From assembly GCA_038251625.1 (NCBI GenBank), contig JBBSBE010000013.1:1-49267 (forward strand): a stretch of 49,267 nucleotides of DNA, read 5' to 3'. Origin of the DNA: JBBQXK01 sp038251625. Its GTDB lineage: Bacteria > Pseudomonadota > Alphaproteobacteria > Rhodobacterales > Rhodobacteraceae. Positions 8,445 through 16,021 of this stretch are shown here, piece after piece. Position numbers and translations under genes: made by a program. Each line of letters starts with the position of its first letter. Positions within the stretch are counted from its first letter, which is position 1. The notes below the pieces were generated by a model. It saw only the letters and a program-made list of their open reading frames with translations. It did no database searches and was not told where the DNA came from.

Positions 8445-9323
8445 TCACACCCATTTCGCCAAGGGCGGCAGGCTCATAAGTACCGCGTTCGCATCGTGCC
8501 CGGTGGCCAGGCCGAACTTCGTGCCACGGTCATAAACCAGGTTGTATTCGGCATAAAGCCCCCGGTGGATCAGCTGGATATCCTTCTCCGCCTCCCCCCA
8601 GGGCATCTGGGTCCGCCGCTCCACCAGCGGCACATAGGCCGGCAGGAAGGCCCGCCCGATATCCTGCGTCAGGGCGAAATCGGCCTCCCAATCGCCGGTG
8701 TTGCGGTCGTCCATGAAGATGCCTCCCACCCCCCGCGCCCGGCCCCGGTGGGGGATGAAGAAGTATTCATCGGCCCAGTCCTTCAGCTTGGGGTAAAGGT
8801 CGGCACCATGGGGGTCGAGATGCGCCCGCTGCTGGGCGTGGAAATGCGCGGTATCCTCGGCATATTCGATGCAGGGGTTAAGGTCCGACCCGCCCCCGAA
8901 CCACCAGGCATGCGGGGTCCAGAACATCCGGGTGTTCATGTGGACGGCGGGGGCATGGGGGTTCTGAAGATGCGCCACAAGGCTGATTCCGCTGGCCCAG
9001 AAACGGGGGTCGCTCTCCATCCCCGGTACGCCACGCGCCGCCATCGCCTTTTGCGCCTGCACCCCCAGCGCGCCATAAACGGTGGAGACGTTCACCCCCA
9101 CCTTCTCGAACACCCGCCCCCCGCGCAGCACGCTCATCAGCCCGCCACCGGCATCCGATCCATCCTCGGCATCCCGGCGCGTTTCCGTCACCTCGAACCG
9201 CCCCGGCGCGGCACCGGCCGGATCACGATCCTCCAGCGCCTCGAACGCGGCCACAATATCGTCGCGCAAGCGGCGAAACCATGCTGCCGCCCGTGCCCGT
9301 TCGCTTTCCAATCCGCCCTGCAT
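8445..9323 (-). CDS. hemF: Oxygen-dependent coproporphyrinogen III oxidase HemF
   Basis: HemF decarboxylates and oxidises two propionates of coproporphyrinogen III to vinyl groups using O2, giving protoporphyrinogen IX in the cytoplasm. The family core is complete: VNVSTVYG, the histidine-bearing NPHAPAVHMNTRMF, WWFGGGSDLNP, and YNLVYDRGTKFGL near the end. I place the start at the ATG at 9323 (292 residues) because GGAGG lies just upstream. A GTG at 9374 that overlaps the stop of the preceding oxidoreductase gene (GTGA) is a real alternative and would add 17 residues. The gene is convergent with hemA. A weak hairpin (8423-8442) lies next to its stop. Confidence 0.95.
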   Translation of the reverse strand: MQGGLESERARAAAWFRRLRDDIVAAFEALEDRDPAGAAPGRFEVTETRRDAEDGSDAGGGLMSVLRGGRVFEKVGVNVSTVYGALGVQAQKAMAARGVPGMESDPRFWASGISLVAHLQNPHAPAVHMNTRMFWTPHAWWFGGGSDLNPCIEYAEDTAHFHAQQRAHLDPHGADLYPKLKDWADEYFFIPHRGRARGVGGIFMDDRNTGDWEADFALTQDIGRAFLPAYVPLVERRTQMPWGEAEKDIQLIHRGLYAEYNLVYDRGTKFGLATGHDANAVLMSLPPLAKWV

Positions 9324-9370
9324 GCCGCCTCCGCTTTCCGTCGGCCCGACAGTATCAAACGGCCCGCCGC

Positions 9371-11407
9371 TCACAAGGCCAGCGCGAAGCGAAGCCCGTC
9401 ATAAATCGCCGCATGGATGTTGCGCGAGGCGACGGCATCGCCAATCCGGAAAAGGCGGAACTGCCCGTCCGGGTTCGGCGCCAGTACCTGCGCGCGGCCT
9501 TCGGCCAGCGCCGCGTGATCGACCTGCCCGAGGTTGGACGACAGCGGCTTCAGCGCGACGTATAGATCGTCCAGCGGACGCGTGCCGTGGTTCACCACCA
9601 CCTGATCCACCCGGCGTTCCTGCGTCGCGGGCCCGTAATCCGAGCCTAGCACCGCCACCAACCGGTTCCCCTCGCGCCGCACTGATCGCAGTCGCCAGGT
9701 TACACCAAAGACCGCGCCCCTTGCCTGCAACGCCTGCACGTAAGGAGAAAGGCTCATCCCCATCACCTCGGGCGCGAAGCTGCGGTCGGGGGTCATCACC
9801 TCGACCCTTGCGCCGGCATCAGCGATCTTTTCGGCAGCCTGCAACCCCGCGAAATCGCCCGCATCATCATAGACCAGCACCTCCTGCCCCGGAGCCACAT
9901 CGCCTGACAGGATATCCCAGGCTGATACCACAAGGTCCGCGCCGTCGGAAATCACACCGGTAAAGGGCATTCCCCCCGTGGCCACGATCACCGCATCGGG
10001 GGAAAGATCCAGCACCGTGTCCACCTCGGCCCAGCAGTTGAACCGGAACGCCACACCAAGCTTTTCGCATTGGGCCATGCGCCAACCGGTGATGCCAAGG
10101 ATCTCGCGCCGCCGGGCACTGGTGGCGGCCAGCCGCACCTGTCCGCCGGGCTGATCGGCCGCTTCCAGCACCGTCACCCGGTGCCCCCGCGCCGCTGACG
10201 CCCGCGCCGCCTCAAGCCCCCCCGGCCCGGCACCCACGACCACCACATGCAATGACGCCACGCCCTTCGCCACCTCTTGCGGCAGCGCAAGCTCCCGCCC
10301 CGATGCCGGGTTGTGGATGCAATAGGCGGACCCTCCCTGATAGATACGGTCAAGGCAGTAGTTCGCACCGACGCAGGGGCGGATATCCTCTTCCCGCCCT
10401 TCAAGGATTTTCCGCACGATCAGGGGGTCCGCCAGATGCGCCCGGGTCATCCCGACCATATCGAGCTTTCCGCTCGCAATCGCATGACGCGCCGTCGCCA
10501 CGTCGGGGATCCGCGCAGCGTGGAAGGTGGGCAACCCGATCTCGGCCCGGATGCCGCCCGCGAAATCAAGGTGTGGTGCCGACCGCATGCCTTGCACCGG
10601 GATCACCGTCGTCAGCGCGGCATCGGTATCGATATGGCCACGGATCACGTTGACGAAGTCAATCATGCCGCTGTCGCGGAACGCACGCGCAATCGCGAGG
10701 CCCTCTGCAGGCCCGATACCGCCCCGCACCATATCGTCGCCCACGTAGCGCAAGCCCACGATGAAACCCTCACCGACGCGTCGCCGGATGGCCCGCAGCA
10801 CCTCCATCGAAAAGCGCAACCGGTTTTCCAGGTTCCCGTTCCACGGCGCCTCCAGATCGTTGGTCAGGGGCGACCAGAAGGCATCCATCAGATGCCCGTA
10901 ACTTTCGATCTCGATCCCGTCCAGGCCAGCAGCCTGCATCCGTTCGGCGGCATCGGCATAATCGCCGATGATACGGTCGATATCCCAATCCTCCATCAGC
11001 TTGGGAAACGCCCGGTGCGCCGGTTCACGCGCGTATCCCGGCGCCACCACGGGCAGCCAGTCGCCCTTGTCCCAGCGCGTGCGGCGGCCAAGATGGGTCA
11101 ACTGGATCATCACCGCTGCGCCATGGTCGTGGCATTCATCGGCCAGACCCTTCATCCAGCCCACCACCTCATCCTTCCAGGCGAGGATGTTGTTGAACGC
11201 AGGCGGGCTGTCGCGGCTGACGCTTGCGGATCCGGCCGTCATCGTCAGCGCAATCCCCGCTTTTGCCCGCTCGGCGTGATAGGCGCGATAGGCCGCTTTC
11301 GGCATGCCATCCTCGGCATAGGCGGGTTCGTGCGAGGTGATGAGGATGCGGTTGCGCAACGTGAGGTGCTTCAGTTGGTAGGGCTGAAGAAGGGGATCGT
11401 TCAACAT
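9371..11407 (-). CDS. NADH:flavin oxidoreductase / FAD-dependent oxidoreductase, N-methylproline demethylase-like
   Basis: The 678-residue product has the two-part architecture of trimethylamine dehydrogenase and 2,4-dienoyl-CoA reductase. An Old Yellow Enzyme-like FMN barrel (about residues 1-350) is followed by a cysteine cluster and a Rossmann FAD/NAD domain with VVVGAGPGGLEAARASAARG (from about residue 395). The subgroup resembles N-methylproline (stachydrine) demethylases; the substrate is an inference. The cluster region reads CVGANYC...C: the second cysteine of the usual C-x2-C-x2-C-x11/12-C iron-sulfur motif is alanine. I chose the ATG at 11407, with GGAG eight bases upstream, over an in-frame codon 17 residues earlier. 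Its stop abuts hemF, so the two may be cotranscribed. Confidence 0.85.
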   Translation of the reverse strand: MLNDPLLQPYQLKHLTLRNRILITSHEPAYAEDGMPKAAYRAYHAERAKAGIALTMTAGSASVSRDSPPAFNNILAWKDEVVGWMKGLADECHDHGAAVMIQLTHLGRRTRWDKGDWLPVVAPGYAREPAHRAFPKLMEDWDIDRIIGDYADAAERMQAAGLDGIEIESYGHLMDAFWSPLTNDLEAPWNGNLENRLRFSMEVLRAIRRRVGEGFIVGLRYVGDDMVRGGIGPAEGLAIARAFRDSGMIDFVNVIRGHIDTDAALTTVIPVQGMRSAPHLDFAGGIRAEIGLPTFHAARIPDVATARHAIASGKLDMVGMTRAHLADPLIVRKILEGREEDIRPCVGANYCLDRIYQGGSAYCIHNPASGRELALPQEVAKGVASLHVVVVGAGPGGLEAARASAARGHRVTVLEAADQPGGQVRLAATSARRREILGITGWRMAQCEKLGVAFRFNCWAEVDTVLDLSPDAVIVATGGMPFTGVISDGADLVVSAWDILSGDVAPGQEVLVYDDAGDFAGLQAAEKIADAGARVEVMTPDRSFAPEVMGMSLSPYVQALQARGAVFGVTWRLRSVRREGNRLVAVLGSDYGPATQERRVDQVVVNHGTRPLDDLYVALKPLSSNLGQVDHAALAEGRAQVLAPNPDGQFRLFRIGDAVASRNIHAAIYDGLRFALAL

Positions 11408-11505
11408 GGCAGGGCTCCGTTTGCGCCGCGTCAGCATAGGGTGCCTGTGGACAGGCACGCAGACCCGTGAACGACGCCACCATGTCGCCCCGCGTCAAAC
11501 GAAGA

Positions 11506-11532
11506 GGGCGGCCCCGCACAACGGGGCCGCCC
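11506..11532 (-). terminator. Terminator hairpin downstream of tRNA-Val
   Basis: Positions 11506-11516 and 11522-11532 form a perfect 11-base-pair GC-rich stem with a five-base loop. It lies 13 bases beyond the 3' end of tRNA-Val on the minus strand and is followed there by TCTTCGTTT. The opposite strand has CTTTC after the stem, so it could act in both directions. Confidence 0.75.
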
Positions 11533-11545
11533 TTTCGGCAATGGA

Positions 11546-11620
11546 TGGTGGGCGATAACGGATTTGAACCGCTGACATCTTCGATGTGAACGAAGCGCTC
11601 TACCGCTGAGCTAATCGCCC
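11546..11620 (-). tRNA. tRNA-Val (anticodon CAC)
   Basis: The cloverleaf is complete on the minus strand. The acceptor stem GGGCGAT pairs with ATCGCCC, the D arm is GCTC...GAGC, the anticodon stem CTTCG/CGAAG holds the loop TTCACAT (anticodon CAC), and the T arm carries TTCAAAT. Discriminator A and an encoded CCA follow at 11549-11546. The tRNA reads GTG codons, which are frequent in this GC-rich DNA. Confidence 0.96.
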
Positions 11621-11633
11621 GGTGGCGGGGGTA

Positions 11634-12035
11634 TTAGTCCGCTTCGGCGGGCTCTGCAAGGGGTTGCTTGGCCTTCTTGGCTTTCCCGGCGCCCGCAGCC
11701 TTGACCGGCTTTGCGGGTTTGGCGGCTGCAACCTTGGGGGCCTTTGGCGCCTTCTCGATCCGGCCGGGCTTTGGGCCCCGCAGCATCACCCGCATGCCCG
11801 ATCCGGCCGCCTCATCGGCATCCTTGCGCACGCGCGCGTTGCCAAAGGGAGGCAGGCGCAGCATTTCGCCCGCCTTCAACGCATCGCCCATGACCGTCAG
11901 CGTGGCCTCTACCACGGCCTTAACATCGCGCATCTTGCCGCCGGTGATCTTGTGCACGCGCTCCAGCAGAAGCTTGCGGTTCATCGCAGCACCCTTGTCC
12001 TTGCCCTTTGTCGCGCCGTCCTCGTTTTCCGACAT
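11634..12035 (-). CDS. HU-family-like DNA-binding protein with lysine/alanine/proline-rich tail
   Basis: The product (133 residues) has an HU/IHF-like helical part, MNRKLLLERVHKITGG...VKAVVEATLTVMGDALKAG, followed by the short strand motif LRLPPFGNARVR at about residues 60-71. The usual DNA-inserting arm with its RNPxTG motif is not recognisable. Instead the protein ends in a tail of about 45 residues made mostly of lysine, alanine and proline. The tail recalls histone H1-like extensions and could bind DNA without sequence preference; this is inferred. Start at 12035 has AGGAGA upstream at a somewhat long spacing. The ATG at 11981 (MNRK) is an alternative. The gene is 13 bases upstream of the tRNA-Val gene on the same strand. 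Confidence 0.75.
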   Translation of the reverse strand: MSENEDGATKGKDKGAAMNRKLLLERVHKITGGKMRDVKAVVEATLTVMGDALKAGEMLRLPPFGNARVRKDADEAAGSGMRVMLRGPKPGRIEKAPKAPKVAAAKPAKPVKAAGAGKAKKAKQPLAEPAEAD

Positions 12036-12167
12036 TCGGTTCGCCTTCTCCTGATGATCTTGCCCCGGCTCAGCCGTTGGTGGCAGCCCATTGAGCAATC
12101 GTGCCCGATGCGCAGAAAATTACCGGATCATTGCGCTTGTGGAAACATTCATCTGTGCTGCGGGCAC

Positions 12168-12551
12168 TCAGCCCGGCAAGCGCGCCGTTACGTCGATCTC
12201 GATCTTCATTTCGGGTTCCTGCAACCCCGCGACGATCATCGTGGCCGCAGGGCGCGCGGCGGCGAAGGCTTGCGACGTCAGAGGCCAGCACGCGGGCCAG
12301 TCTGTTCTGTCGGGCAGGACGTAGCGCACCCGGACCACATCATCCATGGTGGCACCTGCTTCAGCCAGCGCACGCCCGATCGTGGCGAACGCGTTGCGGC
12401 ACTGGTCCTCGACTGCGGCGGGCATCGTCATCGTGGCGTAATCATAGCCGGTGGTGCCCGCCACGAACACCCAGCCGTCGGCCACGACGGCGCGGGAATA
12501 GCCGATGGCGGCCTCGAAGGGCGAGCCGGTGGAGATGTGTCTGCGGGTCAT
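12168..12551 (-). CDS. Rid (YjgF/YER057c/UK114) family protein
   Basis: This 127-residue protein has the chorismate-mutase-like Rid fold: GSPFEAAIGYSRAVVADGWVFVAGTTG at the start, QCRNAFATIGRALAEAGATMDDVVRVRYVLPD in the middle and KIEIDVTARL at the end. RidA itself hydrolyses reactive enamines and imines made by PLP enzymes and depends on an arginine in the context PAR(S/T). Here that place reads PAAT, so the catalytic arginine appears to be missing. It more likely belongs to one of the Rid4-Rid7 subgroups, whose functions are less clear. The ATG at 12551 overlaps the stop of the upstream gene (ATGA). Confidence 0.85.
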   Translation of the reverse strand: MTRRHISTGSPFEAAIGYSRAVVADGWVFVAGTTGYDYATMTMPAAVEDQCRNAFATIGRALAEAGATMDDVVRVRYVLPDRTDWPACWPLTSQAFAAARPAATMIVAGLQEPEMKIEIDVTARLPG

Positions 12552-13099
12552 CCTTCGCTCCCTGCCTTGGCCCAAGCAACGATGCCCCACTTCGGCGCAT
12601 AGAGGCTCCACTGGTCATCGACACGCCCGCGTTCCCGTGGGACGGAGGCCCAATAGGAGCCCGGCTCTGCCAGCGCGCGGTCGGCCCTCGCCTTCATGTC
12701 CCCTGGCCACAGCACGCTGCACGCTGACGAAAGCCCGCCCAGATCTCGCGGCATCGGCGTCGGTTGCCATTGGCCCCCAAACTGCCGCCTGTCGCCCGGG
12801 ATTTCGGACATCGCAAGCGGCGGCGCCATCGGCGCCCCGGCCGAAAGATCGGCCACTGCTGTCACGCAAAGACCCGCATAGTCGGGAACGCCGTCGGGAG
12901 GCTTATTCTTGGATAGCCGGACATACCGAATGCTGCCGAGACCTTCGACCCCAACACAAAGACCGCGGGCATAGGCGTAATTGCCGTGGCGCCATGCGCT
13001 CACCGCCAGAACACCCAAGATGGCCCCACACGCAACGACACGAACGACAAGCCCTATGAGGTTCAGCAGAAACCCCATCAGCAAACGCGACAGCGTCAC
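12548..13099 (-). CDS. Hypothetical membrane-anchored protein between clpX and the Rid gene
   Basis: The product has 183 residues. One long hydrophobic helix (about residues 5-33) near the N-terminus could be an uncleaved anchor; the remaining 150 residues look soluble. The soluble part has three cysteines and a tryptophan-rich C-terminus (SYWASV, DDQWSLYAPKWGIVAW). I do not recognise the family. The start is probably GTG at 13099, which overlaps the clpX stop (GTGA); an ATG at 13078 is possible but has no ribosome-binding site. The gene is translationally coupled to clpX on one side and to the Rid gene on the other, so the three are almost certainly one transcript. Confidence 0.7.
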   Translation of the reverse strand: MTLSRLLMGFLLNLIGLVVRVVACGAILGVLAVSAWRHGNYAYARGLCVGVEGLGSIRYVRLSKNKPPDGVPDYAGLCVTAVADLSAGAPMAPPLAMSEIPGDRRQFGGQWQPTPMPRDLGGLSSACSVLWPGDMKARADRALAEPGSYWASVPRERGRVDDQWSLYAPKWGIVAWAKAGSEG

Positions 13100-14364
13100 G
13101 CGCTCGTCACCGCCTTCTTCTTCGGCGTGGTTTCGGTGTGCACCAGAAGCGGCTTCGCGCCGCCGTTCACGGCCTCTTCGCCAACCACAACCTCTTGCAC
13201 ACCATCGAGGCCCGGAAGCTCGAACATGGTATCCAGAAGGATATCCTCCATGATCGAGCGCAGGCCCCGCGCACCGGTCTTGCGCTTGATCGCGCGCTTG
13301 GCGACGGCGGACAGGGCGTCGGTGGTGAAAGTCAGGCCAACGCCCTCAATATCGAACAGGCGCTGGTACTGTTTCACAAGCGCGTTCTTCGGTTCGGTCA
13401 GGATCGTGATCAACGCCGCTTCGTCCAGGTCTGTCAGGGTCGCGATCACGGGCAGGCGGCCCACAAATTCCGGGATCAGGCCGAACTTCAGCAGGTCTTC
13501 AGGCTCAAGCTCCTTGAAAAGCTCACCCACGCCGCGTGCGTCCGGGTCCTTCACATCGGCACCAAAGCCGATGCCCGAGCCCTTGTTGCGCTGCGCGATG
13601 ATCTTTTCAAGACCAGCGAAGGCACCGCCGCAGATGAAGAGAATGTTGGTCGTATCCACCTGCAGGAATTCCTGCTGGGGGTGCTTGCGTCCGCCTTGCG
13701 GGGGCACGCTGGCCACGGTGCCTTCCATGATCTTCAGAAGGGCCTGCTGCACACCTTCGCCGCTCACGTCGCGGGTAATCGAAGGGTTGTCGGACTTGCG
13801 GGTGATCTTGTCGACCTCGTCGATATAGACGATCCCGCGCTGCGCCCGCTCGACGTTGTATTCACTGGCCTGAAGCAGCTTGAGGATGATGTTCTCCACA
13901 TCCTCGCCCACATAACCGGCTTCCGTCAGGGTGGTGGCATCGGCCATCGTGAAGGGCACATCAAGAATGCGCGCCAGCGTCTGCGCCAGCAGCGTCTTGC
14001 CACAGCCGGTTGGGCCGATCAGCAGGATGTTCGACTTCGACAGTTCGATATCGGTTTTCGACGAATGATTGAGCCGCTTGTAGTGGTTGTGGACGGCCAC
14101 CGACAGCACGCGCTTGGCATGGACCTGCCCGATCACATAGTCATCGAGCACCTTGCATATATCGCGCGGCGTCGGCACGCCGTCCGAACTTTTCAGGCCC
14201 GTCGACTTGGTCTCTTCGCGGATGATGTCCATGCAAAGCTCGACGCACTCGTCGCAGATGAACACCGTGGGTCCGGCGATCAACTTGCGCACCTCGTGCT
14301 GGCTCTTGCCGCAGAAGGAGCAGTAGAGGGTGTTCTTGCTGTCGCTGCCCGAATTCGTCGCCAT
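13096..14364 (-). CDS. clpX: ATP-dependent Clp protease ATP-binding subunit ClpX
   Basis: ClpX is the hexameric AAA+ unfoldase that recognises tagged substrates and threads them into ClpP. The product has 422 residues. An N-terminal zinc-binding domain has the four cysteines CSFCGK...CDECVELC. The AAA+ core shows Walker A GPTGCGKT, Walker B IVYIDEVDKI, a pore-loop GYVGEDVE, and the IGF loop region for ClpP docking (here GIGFGADV), as in other ClpX. It lies 115 bases downstream of clpP, the normal order, but the gap holds a hairpin. Its stop overlaps a small hypothetical gene. Confidence 0.98.
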   Translation of the reverse strand: MATNSGSDSKNTLYCSFCGKSQHEVRKLIAGPTVFICDECVELCMDIIREETKSTGLKSSDGVPTPRDICKVLDDYVIGQVHAKRVLSVAVHNHYKRLNHSSKTDIELSKSNILLIGPTGCGKTLLAQTLARILDVPFTMADATTLTEAGYVGEDVENIILKLLQASEYNVERAQRGIVYIDEVDKITRKSDNPSITRDVSGEGVQQALLKIMEGTVASVPPQGGRKHPQQEFLQVDTTNILFICGGAFAGLEKIIAQRNKGSGIGFGADVKDPDARGVGELFKELEPEDLLKFGLIPEFVGRLPVIATLTDLDEAALITILTEPKNALVKQYQRLFDIEGVGLTFTTDALSAVAKRAIKRKTGARGLRSIMEDILLDTMFELPGLDGVQEVVVGEEAVNGGAKPLLVHTETTPKKKAVTSA

Positions 14365-14443
14365 GCCGATCCTCTGCCCTTCGCGCCCCGGCGGGGATGA
14401 TCCTATAAAGTCTAGGCCAAGCCCCGCCCCGCCACAATGTCAA

Positions 14444-14468
14444 ATCGCCCCCCATATTTAGGGGCGAT
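14444..14468 (-). terminator. Hairpin in the clpP-clpX gap (possible attenuator)
   Basis: Positions 14444-14451 and 14461-14468 form an eight-base-pair stem (ATCGCCCC/GGGGCGAT) with a nine-base loop, 11 bases after the clpP stop. On the minus strand the stem is followed by TTTGACATTG. This is a weak terminator that may lower clpX expression relative to clpP. The same bases contain TTGACA, so a separate clpX promoter could start here, but I see no well-spaced -10 element. Confidence 0.55.
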
Positions 14469-14479
14469 GCAGTCTCGCC

Positions 14480-15112
14480 TCACTTCCCCGTGTCATCCGC
14501 TTTGGGCCGCGATCCCATCACTTCATCGACCAATCCCCATGCCTTGGCCTCGTCGGCGGTCATGAAGTTGTCGCGCTCCAGTGCCGTTTCGACCTTTTCG
14601 TAGTCGTTTCCGGTGTGGCTGACGTAAATCTCGTTCAAACGGCGCTTCAGCCGCTCGGTTTCGCGTGCGTGGATCAGGATGTCGGTCGCCTGCCCCTGAT
14701 ACCCGCCCGACGGCTGGTGCACCATGATCCGGGCATTCGGCAGCGAAAAGCGCATGCCTGGCTGACCAGCGGCCAGGAGGAGAGAGCCCATGGAGGCCGC
14801 CTGTCCGATACACACGGTCGAGATCTTGGGCTTGATGTACTGCATCGTGTCGTAGATCGACAGGCCAGAGGTCACGACACCCCCGGGGCTGTTGATATAC
14901 ATGGAAATTTCCTTGGACGGATTCTCCGCCTCCAGAAACAGCAGCTGCGCCACGATGATCGTGGCCATCTCGTCCTGTACCGGACCCGCGACAAAGATGA
15001 TCCGCTCCTTCAGCAGCCGCGAGAAGATGTCATAGCGGATCGAGCCGCGCGCGTTCGTCTCCTCCACCGTCGGGATGATGAAGCTGGTGAGCGCTGATAG
15101 GGGGTCTCTCAT
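14480..15112 (-). CDS. clpP: ATP-dependent Clp protease proteolytic subunit ClpP
   Basis: ClpP is the barrel-shaped serine protease that works with ClpX (and ClpA) in cytoplasmic protein turnover. The 210-residue sequence carries the catalytic serine (about S107) in GQAASMGS and the histidine (about H132) in IMVHQPSGG. The aspartate follows about 50 residues later. The oxyanion-region SPGGVVTSG is present. GCAGGCAGG lies just ahead of the ATG. The gene is divergent from a secreted CAP-domain gene across 267 bases, which must hold promoters for both; I see no convincing sigma-32 type element there. Confidence 0.98.
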   Translation of the reverse strand: MRDPLSALTSFIIPTVEETNARGSIRYDIFSRLLKERIIFVAGPVQDEMATIIVAQLLFLEAENPSKEISMYINSPGGVVTSGLSIYDTMQYIKPKISTVCIGQAASMGSLLLAAGQPGMRFSLPNARIMVHQPSGGYQGQATDILIHARETERLKRRLNEIYVSHTGNDYEKVETALERDNFMTADEAKAWGLVDEVMGSRPKADDTGK

Positions 15113-15379
15113 TTGCGGCCTGCCTGCATGTTATGGGGAATGGGTACGACGCACATATTGAGGGAATGTTAGTGGCGCGGTCCGGGGGCTGCAAGGGCAG
15201 CCGGGAAAAGAGCCCGCCGTCCGGCGCGAAAGGATGCCACCGCCGTGCCACCACCTTGCCATATGCAGGCCACAAGCCGCAGTGACCCTTGTGCATCTGT
15301 CTGACAAAGCACTTCGGTGGTGATTGGCGAGATTTTCGATCTTTGCTAGTGTATCCTCCGACCGAACAAGGATGATCCG

Positions 15380-15865
15380 ATGCGTTCCATCGCTCTGGCC
15401 TTTTCTGCCGTCCTCGCCGCCACCGTATCCGCGACTGCCGCTTACTCCTGCAATCTGCCCTCGAATGCGGCGGCGCTGCGGGAAGAAGCTGTCCAGCTCA
15501 TCAATGCACAGCGCAAGGCAGCCGGGCTGTCTTCCGTGCGTCCGTCGAATGCCCTGTCGAGAGCGGCACAGGGCCACGCCTGCGACAGCGCCATGCGGCG
15601 CAAGATGAGCCATGTGGGTTCGGACGGATCGAAATTCACCACCCGTATCCTGCGAGCGGGCTATTCCTATGCGGGTGGTTCGCCCAATGAAAACGTTGGC
15701 TGGGGTTACAACACCCCGTCGGGCATCGTGCAGGGCTGGATGGAATCCAGCGGGCACCGCAAGAATATCCTGTCGGGCAAGGTTCGCGAAATCGGTATCG
15801 GGGTCGCGGCTGATGCGAACAATCATCTTTACTGGGTCATGGTGGCGGCCAAGCCGGGCCGCTGA
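15380..15865 (+). CDS. Secreted CAP-domain (SCP/PR-1-like) protein
   Basis: The 161-residue product begins with a signal peptide (MRSIALAFSAVLAATVSATAA) with likely cleavage near residue 21. The rest is a CAP domain: VQLINAQRKAAGL, a histidine in AAQGHACD, a second in KMSHVGSDGS, then ENVGWGY, GWMESSGHRKNIL and EIGIGVA. The two histidines and acidic residues form the usual CAP cavity. In bacteria such proteins are exported, and their activity is mostly unknown. GATCCG lies ahead of the ATG, a weak ribosome-binding site. The gene stands alone, divergent from clpP. Confidence 0.88.
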   Translation: MRSIALAFSAVLAATVSATAAYSCNLPSNAAALREEAVQLINAQRKAAGLSSVRPSNALSRAAQGHACDSAMRRKMSHVGSDGSKFTTRILRAGYSYAGGSPNENVGWGYNTPSGIVQGWMESSGHRKNILSGKVREIGIGVAADANNHLYWVMVAAKPGR

Positions 15866-16021
15866 TCCGGTCAGCATCAGGGCAGCCCGACCAGGGTCAG
15901 CTTGCGATCGCAACACTCCCTGCGGATCAGCGGAAAATCTGCGGGTAGAACGGAAAGGACGGCCAGCCGCGAGGCAGGGCCGTCCAGCGCCCGCGCGGCG
16001 GCAGGCAGGCGTTCCCGCCCT

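Noticed and set aside
8418..9404. A 328-residue plus-strand frame opposite hemF
   Set aside because: hemF is firmly identified on the minus strand; the opposite frame has no family features.
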